Assembly: GCA_008704415.1 (NCBI GenBank)
Contig: VXIS01000068.1
Span: forward strand, 104,263-168,262
Source: Sphaerosporella brunnea
Taxonomy: Eukaryota > Ascomycota > Pezizomycetes > Pezizales > Pyronemataceae
Direction of reading: 5' to 3'
DNA: 64,000 nt
The position numbers were made by a program, and so were the translations under genes. Of the stretch, positions 1 through 10,014 are shown in pieces; position 1 is the first letter of the stretch; each line of letters opens with the position of its first letter. The notes under the pieces are model-generated. The model was not told where the DNA came from. It was given only the letters and a program-made list of their open reading frames with translations, and made no database searches.

Positions 1-444
1 GGTGGAGTATGGCGGATGGAGCGGTGAGATTCTTCGAGGTTGTTGCCGGGTGGGGCTATCCATGGCGGTTGATCAGTGCACACTGGTGGGAAGTTTCCCA
101 GGATGGGGGAAGGTGAGGTTTAGGTACGTTCAGTATTACAGGGATACCTCCGGAGATCAGAAAAGAGTTCCTGGTGGGTGGGGAGTGTTATAGGGGGTAT
201 GCGAGGTATTTGCTTGATGCGGCGTTGAGGGAATTGGAGGAAAGGCAAGCTGCCTCCCGTCATAATTCTTGAGATATACTGTAAATTTGATAGATGGCGC
301 GGCCATTACTAAACTCAACCCTGAACTCGAAAAAAACAAAACGCACAAACGAAATTCGCAGCAACACAAGCAGAGAATGGCAATTTCCCGATCTCAAATC
401 CAAATACGCAAGAACCTGCAATTCCATACTATTCACCAAGCACC

Positions 445-1608
445 TTACCTGCCCCAAGGAGCGGTATTCATTGCAATCGCACTCCGCCAGGCACTTTCCA
501 GCCCGCCGTAGTCGCCTGAATTGCTGCTGCTGCTAGGAGGGTACACCTCCGGACTCGGCACAACAACCGGTCTATCGCCTGGCTCAAAGTAGTAGACTTC
601 TCCGAGCGAACTGGATTGGGTGATGCGTGATCTGCTACATTCAAGGTCCTCGTCACTGCAGAACTCATCTTCGAATCCATCCTCAGAATATGTCGATGAG
701 AGCGGTGGAGAGTCATTCATCATCGTCTGCCAGTCAATACTTTCGCAACCCGGAGCTAGCATTCCAAACGCAAAGCGTTCATCTTCATGAACGACTCCAC
801 GGCGAATCCCGATCTCCTCGCAGAGCCGCTCGACAAAATCGGCATCACAGCCGCGGAAGCTAACACGCAGAATGTCACGAGCAGGGCCAACAAGGGACAC
901 TGGGAGGTCACCAAGAGTGCCGAGCTTGCGGATATCGGCGTTGACGGCAACAAAGGTGCTGATCATGGCGTCGAAGTCGGCCGAGATATTCTCCAGGAAC
1001 TCTTCGTCCTCAAGTGTGTACTTGAAACCGTTGAGCAAGGGGATGGCAGTTATAGTGGGCGATAGATCAAAGTCAATGTAAGCGCCTGGCGCATGTTCCT
1101 GCGCCAGCGACGCGGCGAGTTGGGTCCGCACTGCGACCTTGCCCCCATCGTAAGAGTGGCGGTAGGACTTCATCTGGTCTTTGCCGTTGTTCAGGAATGC
1201 CCGCATCGCGAAGGAGACTTGGTTCATGACCTGGGCCGGAGCCGCAGGGCCATGAGAGAAGAAGCGAGCTCCACCGCCAATGGAGTATCCGCCGGCTGTA
1301 CGCGGGAATGCACCACCGATGAGGGTAGGGCGAAGGGTAGACGCGAAGGGGGAGGCGGTAGTAAGCCTGCTTGCTACTGCGGTACGAACCGAGGGTCCGG
1401 TGCGAGCTGCACGCGGGGCGGTGTCCGCAGCAAAACGGAGGAGGTTCTTGACCGAGGTAGAGTACCAGCGGCCGCCGACCTTTTGGCGGAGAGCAGGATG
1501 GAGGTTGGCATTGCGGGGAAGCTTGGCGTAGACTGGTTCGAGAACTTTGGTGGTAGTGGTTTGAGCTTTGGGGATATGGGCTTTGAGCAGTGATATGCCC
1601 TTTTTCAT
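445..1608 (-). CDS. Conserved filamentous-ascomycete protein, function unknown
   Basis: Single-exon ORF of 387 codons from ATG at 1608 to a stop at 445. The first 120 residues are rich in Arg, Ser, Thr and Ala and poor in acidic residues, which resembles a mitochondrial presequence (inference). The conserved-looking core lies at about residues 170-290 and includes a segment like 'LRVSFRGCDADFVERLCEEIG' followed by 'RRGVV'. Similar proteins in Aspergillus-type genomes carry the legacy label 'casein kinase II beta 2 subunit' (from memory). I see no CK2-beta zinc-finger cysteines here, so I do not adopt that name. The last 90 residues are acidic and Ser/Pro-rich, probably disordered. The next gene-like features upstream are the snoRNA candidates. 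The reading frame is secure; the function is not. Confidence 0.7.
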   Translation of the reverse strand: MKKGISLLKAHIPKAQTTTTKVLEPVYAKLPRNANLHPALRQKVGGRWYSTSVKNLLRFAADTAPRAARTGPSVRTAVASRLTTASPFASTLRPTLIGGAFPRTAGGYSIGGGARFFSHGPAAPAQVMNQVSFAMRAFLNNGKDQMKSYRHSYDGGKVAVRTQLAASLAQEHAPGAYIDFDLSPTITAIPLLNGFKYTLEDEEFLENISADFDAMISTFVAVNADIRKLGTLGDLPVSLVGPARDILRVSFRGCDADFVERLCEEIGIRRGVVHEDERFAFGMLAPGCESIDWQTMMNDSPPLSSTYSEDGFEDEFCSDEDLECSRSRITQSSSLGEVYYFEPGDRPVVVPSPEVYPPSSSSNSGDYGGLESAWRSAIAMNTAPWGR

Positions 1609-2103
1609 GGCCGCGCTGAGACAGGTCAGCGTGAGCTCGCTCGCGGATCGGAGCTAAGCTGTTCCGTCCGGACGCCGCGAAGAAAGGAAGCCGGCTCACC
1701 GTAGGAAGCGCAACGGGATGTGCGCCCCAGCCGCCATTGTTGCTGCTTGATATGAAAAAGCGTGGGGATGCCGCGATGCTGATTGACAGGTTGGGGAGGC
1801 GGTGAGTTGAGTGAGTGGAGGTGGGGAGGCGGCAGCTTAAGAGGGGACCGTGGTGGCGAAGTCCTCGGCGCGCACAGCCACGGGTGCTCTCGCATGGAAT
1901 TTAGCCGACGCTGCCAAGCCACGCCAGGCTAGCGCACTTGAACGTGCAACTTAAAAACTTTCCCTCGTTCTCATCTTCTCTTCCGTCCCCGACTTTCATC
2001 GCCCTCTTCAACAGCGCTCAGCCATCATGCTCAATACTAACGCCTGGCCCACAGCGGTCACTTGAATGGTATGCCTTTTCCTGTCTACCCATTTCGCTAT
2101 CTG

Positions 2104-2184
2104 TCAATTGATGATACAACTCTTAACTATGAACAATCCAACTCCTACATATCGTGAGGACTTGCGAGATTCTTTCTGATACGC
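2104..2184 (+). ncRNA. Candidate C/D-box snoRNA 1
   Basis: A C box (TGATGA at 2109-2114) and a D box (CTGA at 2176-2179) lie 61 nt apart, a usual C/D spacing. A plausible 5' splice site (GTATGC, about 2070) lies upstream. A branch-like CTAAC (about 2230) and CAG (2251-2253) lie downstream, so it could be intron-encoded. I did not recognise a target for the guide upstream of the D box. Support comes mainly from the boxes and from the stronger snoRNA next to it. Confidence 0.45.
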
Positions 2185-2390
2185 AAAGTCTTGTTGACGC
2201 TCTGCCGCAATCAACTTCGGGGACGATGGCTAACCTTCGGTTCATCAAGCGCAGGTATCTTGTCCGCCCCAATTTAAGGACCTCTTTCTCCGGCACTTGC
2301 CGTGTGGATTGTCCATCAAGGCTTCCGCACGGCCAAATTTTAATAGGTTAGTTAGCACCACCTGTGTACTTCTTTTCTCCAAATGCTTCC

Positions 2391-2487
2391 TGTTGGGGTG
2401 ATGATGCTCTTGACATGCTATGCTCTTGCGGAATACATACTGTCGAACACTGTCTATTTTATAAGTTTCAGCCTTGTCTGACCAACA
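2391..2487 (+). ncRNA. C/D-box snoRNA 2, guide against 18S rRNA
   Basis: The C box is GTGATGATG at 2398-2406 and the D box is CTGA at 2478-2481. The flanks TTGG (2393-2396) and CCAA (2482-2485) form the terminal stem. The 15 nt at 2462-2476, one base before the D box, are complementary to the conserved 18S rRNA segment CAAGGCTGAAACTTA. By the D-box-plus-five rule, c2473 selects the first G of that GG for 2'-O-methylation. This appears to be the site called Gm1126 in yeast, guided there by snR41 (from memory). It lies in the same apparent non-coding transcript as its neighbours, between intron-like signals (AG|GT at 2346/2347 and TAG|GTAACT near 2556). Confidence 0.8.
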
Positions 2488-2689
2488 CTGTTGCATTGAC
2501 GCTTGACAATCTTTCAAACTGTGTTTTGAATTTCTGCTAATCACGATGCAACTAGGTAACTACATATCTGTCCTATCTTTCGCTGCGGCATCAATTCATA
2601 GGATGAATTTTGAACGAACGGGCGGACATATCGCTCTCTCTCACCGCTTGCGGTAGCTGCGCCCACCGTACAAACCGGGTTGCTGGGAG

Positions 2690-2790
2690 GGGGCTTGTTG
2701 ATGATTTCGATCGTCACCTGATTGCATTGATGCTGTGGCTTTGGTGCATGTTTTACGCACTCTCACGGGGCACAATGTACTGACCTGCGC
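2690..2790 (+). ncRNA. Candidate C/D-box snoRNA 3
   Basis: The C box is TGATGA at 2699-2704, with a likely D' box CTGA at 2718-2721, a degenerate C' box near 2728 and a D box CTGA at 2780-2783. The spacing is normal for a two-guide C/D RNA. I did not recognise targets for either guide. The 55 bp leading to the C box are nearly repeated 290 bp downstream (2934-2992), so this unit seems duplicated. Confidence 0.5.
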
Positions 2791-2933
2791 GCAGTACAAT
2801 TTCCAAAGACGGCTGGCTTGTCTTGCAAATAGATTCCAATAGGTTGGTAAACACAAACTTGCATTTCTTCCTCTTGGCTTTCTATGACGAGTTTTGTTTT
2901 TATGTATTCACACTGGCTGAAACTGCCTTCCCA

Positions 2934-3060
2934 CTGCTTGCGGTAGCCGCGGTCCATTCACACCGGATCTGCTGGGAGAGGGGCCTTGATGATACCTTTC
3001 CTTCTGATTCAAATTGTTCATATGATTTTTGTCATACATTAGCATCCTCGAAGACCCTAC
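2934..3060 (+). ncRNA. Degenerate duplicate of the snoRNA 3 unit
   Basis: The stretch 2934-2992 repeats 2642-2705 with changes: a shared 'gcttgcggtagc' core, then 'tgctgggag' and a run of G, then TTGATGAT as C box at about 2986. A CTGA that could be D' follows about 15 nt later, but I cannot find a convincing terminal D box. It could be a diverged snoRNA with an altered D box, or a relic. Confidence 0.3.
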
Positions 3061-4781
3061 TAACGAGGACTCCTTATAGAATGCGTTCGCCAACCAGAGA
3101 TTGCATACTTGGACTCACAGATTCCCAATCTCGGCCGTTCGGTGCGTCTGAGTTCGCAGGTCAGTTCCCACTTCTCTTTACCTTTACCGCCCCGCCCTCA
3201 ACTTGCGTTACCAGTCCAAAGGATGAAACCTTTGCTTTTTTGGGTGATCCTTAACCGGAGAAGAGCCTTCAAAAAATCTGATTTAATGAGCCTGACACGA
3301 CTGTTTTCCCATTCGTTTACTCACTTCCTTTCTGTCACCATGCATCGAACAATTGTGACTGACGTTTTCGAAAGTCTGAATAGGCACTGATCGATTCATT
3401 TATGGTTTCGATGACTTATCTATAGACTTCCTGAATTCCAAGATCTATCCACATTTTTATTTTGTTATCTGTGCTTGTGATCCCGATTCCTCAAAAGTTG
3501 AAATTTGCGAGTGCCACCAACAACCTTGATGCCGGCCGCCGATACACACTTGTGTACTGTAGATGTCAGCTTCGTGGCAAATGGCTTAAAGGCAAAGGCT
3601 GTGCAAACAACAGTGTAAAGCGTAGGGGAGGGGGGCTGAGAAATTTGAATTGTGAGAGATTCAGCTTTGTCTGAATTTCTACGGTGTTCGAATTCAATTA
3701 CTGTGCTCGAACGCTCCATGTGATATCGTGTTGTCGGCCCTGTAAGTAAAAAATATGTTCTATTCTCTTTCCATGGGATATCTAGACAATTGAATGGATC
3801 CACTACAATAATTGTCATTACATTCGCTATCTCTGTGATGCAACCCACTCTACGATGCGAGAAGAACAAACGTATAAATGCAATCTATTGTTCAGCAAAA
3901 AGTGCAAGCTCCGCAGTTGCATCGCCGATCAGTGAAAAGCAATGCAAACCGTCCGAGTCTGCGAACATGACGCCTCCGAAGCTTTCCTTCTTGGCCCCCT
4001 CCGGGATCTCCGGTCTGACGCCTGAGACATTTCCGCAGTTCGGAAGCCGAGGTCTTTATTGTCCAATACTATACGAGGAAGAAAGCCGGCACATCCTCCT
4101 CCTCGAAAACGTCGTGGGTGCGGCTTTCCCCCCTGGGACGCAGCTCAGCTCGGGCATACGGCTGTTAACCGCCACATCGTAGCCCGATCTGGGCCTCCTT
4201 CTTCTCAGACTGATGATCCTTTCGTTATATGTGCTCAGCCAGAGGGTGTTTTGTTGTTTCGGAATTCGAGTAGACGATCCGTTCCTCGTGCATGCTGTTG
4301 GATTACCTAGAAGGTATGTACTTATTTGTACCAAGCTCGCAAGCCGTCGCGTTTGTCTTCGGTGTCGAGATCATCGTAGCTGGTCTGTGCAGTTGCCGAT
4401 CATGATTCTCAATCGCTAACCGTTGGAGGATGTCTTAAAGTGCTCTCACATAAAGGGACGACACATTACCACAGGCAGACTCACTGCAAATCACTCGAAC
4501 ACCGGAGTGGAGTCTGATTGCTAGAAGATGTACCCAGCAGATCCTACCGATGAAAAGAGGTGGCTGTGGACTATTTGAGTGTATGGGGAGTGTGTTGACG
4601 TCGGGCGTCAACTCGATGAACAGGCTCGACACAAGCCTGGTATAGAGAAACCTTGTCAGTGCTGGCGGTGGCCAGAAGAAGTTGGTTTGGGGCCTCAGTC
4701 GTTGACATATCGCATGAGGATCCGTCTGAAAATGTTTCAGGCACCTTTAAGTTGGTCAGCGAGCAGGTGTTTCTCAATCTT
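3061..4781. other. Non-coding stretch, no gene recognised
   Basis: No ORF here shows recognisable protein features. The left part contains more AG|GT-like and CTGA motifs (for example CAG|GTCAGT near 3160 and TAG near 3383) and may be the tail of the snoRNA host transcript. I cannot support individual RNAs beyond about 3060. Confidence 0.4.
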
Positions 4782-4867
4782 GGCCGCGTGGCCCAATGGC
4801 AAGGCGCTTGACTACGATTGAAACAATTGGAATCAAGAGATTGCAGGTTCGATCCCTGCCGTGGTCA
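4782..4867 (+). tRNA. tRNA-Arg(ACG), intron-containing
   Basis: The acceptor strand GGCCGCG (4782-4788) pairs with the 3' strand CGTGGTC (4860-4866), followed by discriminator A. The anticodon stem CTTGA/TCAAG encloses anticodon ACG at 4814-4816. A 14-nt intron follows position 37. The T arm is GCAGG-TTCGATC-CCTGC. Three further copies lie at 16,027, 17,585 and 18,755. This copy and the last share the same intron, in opposite orientation. Confidence 0.93.
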
Positions 4868-5014
4868 CAAGATTTCTCTTTTTCCGCGTGGAGAAGCTTT
4901 TTTTTTCTTTTTTGCGCAGATTTTCGCCATCGTGAACAAACAGCGTCAGCATGGCCGATGGATATATAGAACACGAGCCATATTAAGCCCACAATCAAAT
5001 AAGACATTGAGGTA

Positions 5015-5809
5015 TCACAGCTTCGCCTTCACGGCCTCTTCCATCTTCCTCCTCCGATTCCACTGCCGTCTCCTCCACCAGTTCCTCACGACCACGGCAG
5101 CCCCACACAGCAGTGCAACGGGTGGGTTTCCCCAAACCCACCTCCAGAACCCCATCCTTCCCTTTCCTGCCTCTTTGATTATTGCATCTACCTCCCTCTT
5201 GAGATCCTCAAGGCTCCCAGAATTATCCACGATCCAAGCATTCTTCCCAAACACGAACCTGGCAAGCTCTGCCTTTTCCCTCCAATCCCACTGACTCTTG
5301 ATGCGTCTCCTAGCATCCTCCTCCGTCAACCCCGCGGCCGCATCTCTCGCCAACAACCGGCGCATCTGCGTCTCTTCATCCACGCCGACCAAAATAACAC
5401 CGCCACAAATCACCTCCATTCCCGCCTCGAACAGGAGGGGCACGTCCAGGACAACAGCCCAGTGCCCAGCGATCCAAGCGCGCAGGATCGCCTTGTACGT
5501 CGCCCTGCGTACCAGCGGGTGGATGATTCCATTCAGCACCTTGCGGTCCCTCACGCGTTCGGGAGAGTTCCCAAAGACGCGGCGGCCAAGGACTGCGCGG
5601 TCGAGCGTGCCGTCGGGTCGTAAAAGATCCGGCGTGGTCGGCTGGAAGTAGGAGACCATCGCGTGATACCCCGGTGTGCCCGGCTCCACCACTTTGCGCG
5701 CGAGCACGTCCGCGTCGATTATCGGCAGGTTGTAGGGTGCCGACGAGAGCAGCCGGGAGACCGTCGATTTCCCCGTCGCGATGGAGCCCGTGAGCCCGAG
5801 GAGGAGCAT
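5015..5809 (-). CDS. CAB5: Dephospho-CoA kinase (CoaE/Cab5 family)
   Basis: Single-exon ORF of 264 codons. It catalyses the last step of coenzyme A synthesis, ATP-dependent phosphorylation of the 3'-hydroxyl of the dephospho-CoA ribose. The N-terminus 'LLLGLTGSIATGKSTVSRLL' is the P-loop (GSIATGKS at residues 8-15) typical of the CoaE fold. 'DADVLARKVVEPG' follows near residue 33, then 'LDVPLLFEAGME' near 125 and 'DWREKAELARFVF' near 200, all characteristic of the family. The C-terminal 45 residues add a hydrophobic stretch (GNPPVALLCGAAVVV) and a basic tail, as in fungal Cab5, so membrane association is likely (inference). The start is chosen because the P-loop begins eight residues after it. 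ARP2 lies 470 bp upstream on the same strand. Confidence 0.93.
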   Translation of the reverse strand: MLLLGLTGSIATGKSTVSRLLSSAPYNLPIIDADVLARKVVEPGTPGYHAMVSYFQPTTPDLLRPDGTLDRAVLGRRVFGNSPERVRDRKVLNGIIHPLVRRATYKAILRAWIAGHWAVVLDVPLLFEAGMEVICGGVILVGVDEETQMRRLLARDAAAGLTEEDARRRIKSQWDWREKAELARFVFGKNAWIVDNSGSLEDLKREVDAIIKEAGKGRMGFWRWVWGNPPVALLCGAAVVVRNWWRRRQWNRRRKMEEAVKAKL

Positions 5810-6278
5810 AGTTGTAGTGAGGTGATTGTTTGTGAGAGGCGGAGGTTGTTTGTTTGGAGTGGCTATTTCGCAGGGGAAGAGATGATGTCCCCCCCCCCGC
5901 TGCGCATAGCGCAGTTGAGAACCCTAAATATAATATCTACCGCATCACGTCATTTCCACTGTTCACTATCCCTTGATGCCTCGGTCCGGATGGGAGGAGA
6001 GTGGGGATATATCGAAGTTGATAATGTGGTGGACTGCAGCAGGGAAACCGAAACCCGGTTATACACTTACAAAGCCACGTGCGGCAAGCAACTGTCAACT
6101 GTCGCATATCGCTATGGGCGTGCATACAAGCAGGTACCAATGGTACCAGAAAAGGGCAAAGTGATATCAATCAGTCTTCAACCCGCTAGTACGCAAGATA
6201 TATAAAAACGACAACAGCTCTCCCCGCTTCCCCCAACTATGATTTGATCTACAAACAATATTCCACATTACCTACCAT
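5810..6278. other. Intergenic, CAB5 promoter and ARP2 3' flank
   Basis: 470 bp between two minus-strand genes. A C run lies at about 5889-5898. No gene recognised. Confidence 0.5.
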
Positions 6279-7791
6279 CTATCGAGGGCCCAACTTGTCC
6301 AGAGCCCGCTTGCCCTCCTCTTCCCACTCCGCCTTGGTGATCCACATGTTCTCTTTGTCCGCCATGATGTTTGCAAGCACGGCACCTCCAATGAACACCA
6401 TGTGGCGTCGTCTGGGAGGATCCTCGATTCTGACTTTGAATTTCTGTTTCTTCATCAGTATAAGTTCCCCATGGCATCGCGGAAAGATATAACCCACATT
6501 CAATCGTGCAGGATCCCCTTGCAAGACACGCGTCAACCAGAGCTGCTTGAGCTCCTTCTCAAGTCTGCTGGGCAATCCGGGATACATGCTACTGCCACCC
6601 GACAACACAACAGCCTTGTAAAGACTCGATCTGATATCGACATCTGCAGACTGTATAGTCTCGAACAGCATCTCTGCCATTCCGCTCTGCTCCACATCTA
6701 CGAGGTGAGGCTGGAACAAGCACTCAGGGGCCTCGAAGCGCTCGCTTCCGACACGGATAGTGCGGCCGTCGGGAAGAGTGTAGCTCTCGACCAGCACTGT
6801 GGTCTCCTCTGAGAGCTTGTGGTCTAGCTCCAGATCATACGAGACGTAGCAGAGCTTCTCCTTGATAGCACGGGCCGTCTCAAAGTCCGCAGTTCGGTTA
6901 AGGGCGTAACCACGACGGAGCAGAAGAGCAATGAGTTGGCGGGTGACATCACGTCCCGCCACGTTCAGGCGTCGAGTGAGGTGGTTCAATACCACGCTCT
7001 CGTACACAGGGACAATATGCGTGACACCGTCACCGGAATCGACCACCACACCCGACGACAATCCCTGCGCGTACAACGCAAGCACCGCCTGGATGGCAAC
7101 ATACACACCGCCGAATTTGTAGCGCTCAAACATGACCTCACACATCTTCTCACGGTTCGAGTGCGGGTTCATGGGTGGCTCCGTGAGCAGAATCTTACGA
7201 CCCGTAGGATCGATCTGGAGCTTCTCGGAAAAGGTGTAGTCCCAGACGTGTTGCATGTCATCCCATCGCTTGATTATACCATTGTCCATCTGGAGTGAGT
7301 GGGGTCCATCAGCCGATCGTCGCTCACTCCTGGGGGGCGGAGAGACTGACGGGATAGGTGATTTGCAGCATCGAACGGAGGGCGGCCGCTTCATCTCCAA
7401 CCATGATATCCTTCACAACCTGTACGAAACAAAGCCGACTTCCGTCAGAATATTTCTCTCAGGGGAATCCGAACCCGAGCTCGAGCTCGAGTGGGGGGGG
7501 GGGCCACACACTACATCCCCCGACCTCTCCTCCGCACGCAGTATCGGACGTCCAACCATGGACGGGTATTGATGTTCGGGGAAGTTTTGACCGGCATATC
7601 CAACTTTGAGGCTAAGTAGCACAGGTTCACGATCAGTGCCAAGCTCAATTGACTGAAGCTCTGTAAGAGCTCATCAGGGCGGGGATGGGGCGCCGTACAA
7701 ACCGGTTCCACCATCGAGAACTGCAGCACGTCTGTTAGCATAAGCAAAGGTTCCGGAAAAGGATTTATTAACCTATAGGAGCTTCGGCCAT
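6279..7791 (-). CDS. ARP2: Actin-related protein 2 (Arp2/3 complex)
   Basis: Arp2 is a nucleating subunit of the Arp2/3 complex, which starts branched actin filaments at cortical patches. I read five exons on the minus strand: 7773-7791, 7699-7720, 7515-7611, 7351-7419 and 6279-7289, joining in frame to 405 residues. The first two exons are only 19 and 22 nt. The joined N-terminus reads [28 protein letters not shown], the actin-fold phosphate-1 loop with Arp2-specific sequence. Later Arp2 landmarks are '[11 protein letters not shown]', '[17 protein letters not shown]', '[16 protein letters not shown]' (phosphate-2) and '[20 protein letters not shown]'. The downstream start in the fourth intron would lose the nucleotide-binding N-terminus, so it is rejected. 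A G/C run at about 7494-7502 lies inside the third intron. Confidence 0.93.
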
Positions 7792-8056
7792 TTTGTTATA
7801 GAGTTGTACGATGCAGATATGATGAGTTCAGGGAGTTGCTAAGGTCGTGGGAGAATCGCGGGCAATTCGTGTTACCGGCTCGGCAGCTGAAACTAGGAGG
7901 CTCAACTGTGGGCTCATTTCAAAGCACGAACAAACTGTCCTAACAGGTATTCCCAACCGCAAACAAACATTCACCAGCAACAAAAACCAACCACAGACCG
8001 AATTGACTATCAGCCACGAACACTCACATCTTTCTCTAAAGCAAGGCAGCAACAAT

Positions 8057-9189
8057 ATGCATCGTCAAAACGCCTCGCCGCCAATCCACCACCCTGTCCC
8101 TCAGCGCCCCGTCCAAGTGCCAATGATGCAATCCCCACCGCCACCGCCGCAATCCTCTGATCCTTATGACAATCCCTATGGCGGACATGCGAGTGCGTAC
8201 CCGGGGCAACCAAATGCCTATGCGCAGTTTGGCAACTTTGCGCAAGGGGGAGCTGGGTTCTTTACGGATCCCATGACGGCGCAGATGGGTTTCAACGTAG
8301 CAAGAGCTGCTATGTCTGGAGGAACAGATCTTGCTGAGAAGAATGTTAGGGCTCCAACTCGATATACCGATACGCTGTGCGCTGACGCAGCGTAGATAAC
8401 TCGTTACTTCTCATCCCTCAAACCCTACTTCGCTGTCACAAACATCTACGTCGTTCGCAAGCTATCACTCCTGCTGAACCCATGGCGGCACGTCCCTTGG
8501 TCTCGCCAGATCACCGCCCGTGCATCCGCGCAACGTCCCGGCGAAGCTGAAACTATGTTCCTCCTGCCGCGGGAAGACCTCAATGCGCCCGACATGTACA
8601 TCCCACTGATGTCCTTCGTGACCTACATCCTCCTTTCAGCACTGCTGTATGGGCTTTCTGGGACCTTCCACCCGGAGCTCCTGGGGTACACAGCGTCATC
8701 TGCGCTGGGTGCAGTAGTATTTGAGCTGATTGGACTACGTCTCGGCTGCTACCTCCTCAGCATTGGAAACCCGCAGCTTCTTGACCTGGTTGCGTACAGT
8801 GGATACAAGTTTGTGGGCGTCATTGTGTCGATCTTGGCTACGGCAGTTTTGGGCCGTGGGTGGTTGAGCTGGATCGTGTTTCTGTACTGCTATGGCGCGC
8901 AGGCATTTTTCCTTGTAAGCAGAACAATTCTCGTGATCTCGTCTCCCAACAATTCCCACGATCGAGCTACCCTCGACCAGGAAGCTTTACTAACGGGAAA
9001 CAGCTTCGGAGCTTGAAATACGTGTTGCTTCCGGACTCAGATGGATCTGGAGACGCTCAGAGCGTGTACACGGCGCCTCGCACCCAGAGGAAGCGTCGCA
9101 CATGGTTTCTGTTCGGATACTCGTACTTGGTGCAGCTCCTGTTGATGCTGGTCTTGACGTCGGGAGTCGGAAAGAAAGTCAAGGTCTAA
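8057..9189 (+). CDS. YIF1: Yif1/Hrf1 family ER-Golgi transport membrane protein
   Basis: Yif1 partners with Yip1/Yos1 in COPII vesicle traffic between ER and Golgi. Three exons (8057-8344, 8396-8914, 9004-9189) with a 51-bp and an 89-bp intron join in frame to 330 residues. The N-terminal 90 residues are Pro/Gln/Gly-rich and cytosolic, as is usual in the family. Then follow 'VARAAMSGGTDLAEKN', 'LKPYFAVTNIYVVRKLSLLL' and 'PWRHVPWSR', typical of Yif1. Several hydrophobic segments come next: around 'YIPLMSFVTYILLSALLYGL', 'ALGAVVFELIGLRLGCYLL', 'FVGVIVSILATAVL' and 'WIVFLYCYGAQAFFL', plus a final one near 'LVQLLLMLVLTSGVG'. It is transcribed divergently from ARP2 across 265 bp. Confidence 0.92.
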
Positions 9190-10014
9190 TTGGTGGGTAA
9201 TTTGATGACAGTTTGCCTTTCTCGCAATTTTACGGGACTTCATAAAAGTGCTGCTCAAGAAACTCCTGTGAAGCGGAAAGCCCGCGAGTGCTAGTCTATG
9301 CAACAATTTCACCGCTGCCAAGCCGACAGGGCTGCTATAAAAACTCTGCACCTCAACTTATTTCTCCCCCTGCTTCACCTCAACATGGCTTGAACACCTG
9401 AACCCTCAGCTTCAACGCCTTGCAACCTCGACCGCCACCTCGATTTTACTGGTACGTTTATATCCGCGGCCCCGCGCACACAGATAAGCGAAGAGAAAGA
9501 GAAAGGAGATATAGACTATGCCTACCCCCCTCCCGGGCTGATAACTAGACCCGCGTCCTTCGCTCCATGGCGTGCAGTCCTTTAAGTGTCCGGAACATAA
9601 ACGGCCTGGTCTTACTTTTTCTTTCTCTTCTGCTCTCGCATGAGGGCGTTGTCCAATGGAAGTGGAGGTTGGGATTGTGCTGACATCTTTTTAGACAAGG
9701 TTGTAGGTTTTATGCCTCAATGGGCGATTGATTGGAGGCAATGGTAGATAGACAGCTTAATTGAAACGAATTTGAATCCTGGATACTGAGATTGATTGAC
9801 GTTTGGCTGTGAGCGCTGGCACCGCCGACGTGAAAGCATGGAACGAAAGATTGAAGAGAAACGCCATTATTAATATCAACCGTCGCTCATTCTCCAACCT
9901 AGAGTCTAGCTCGCATTAAGACGTATCTAAATAACCCAAACATACAACCGTAGCTAATCTATCGTCGCAACTTATTACTCCCCAGCGCCAAATCCAACGA
10001 AATCCGGATCCTTC
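9190..10014. other. Convergent intergenic region, no gene seen
   Basis: 825 bp between the 3' ends of YIF1 and ERG26. No ORF with recognisable features and no RNA gene found. Confidence 0.5.

Noticed and set aside
2..193. Small plus-strand ORF of 63 codons at the left edge
   Set aside because: No recognisable motif, odd composition, and it could be a chance frame; the edge prevents any context check.
1073..1699. 208-codon minus-strand ORF overlapping the first gene
   Set aside because: Lies in an alternative frame of the 445-1,608 gene and has the His/Ser/Pro/Arg-rich composition of a shadow frame.
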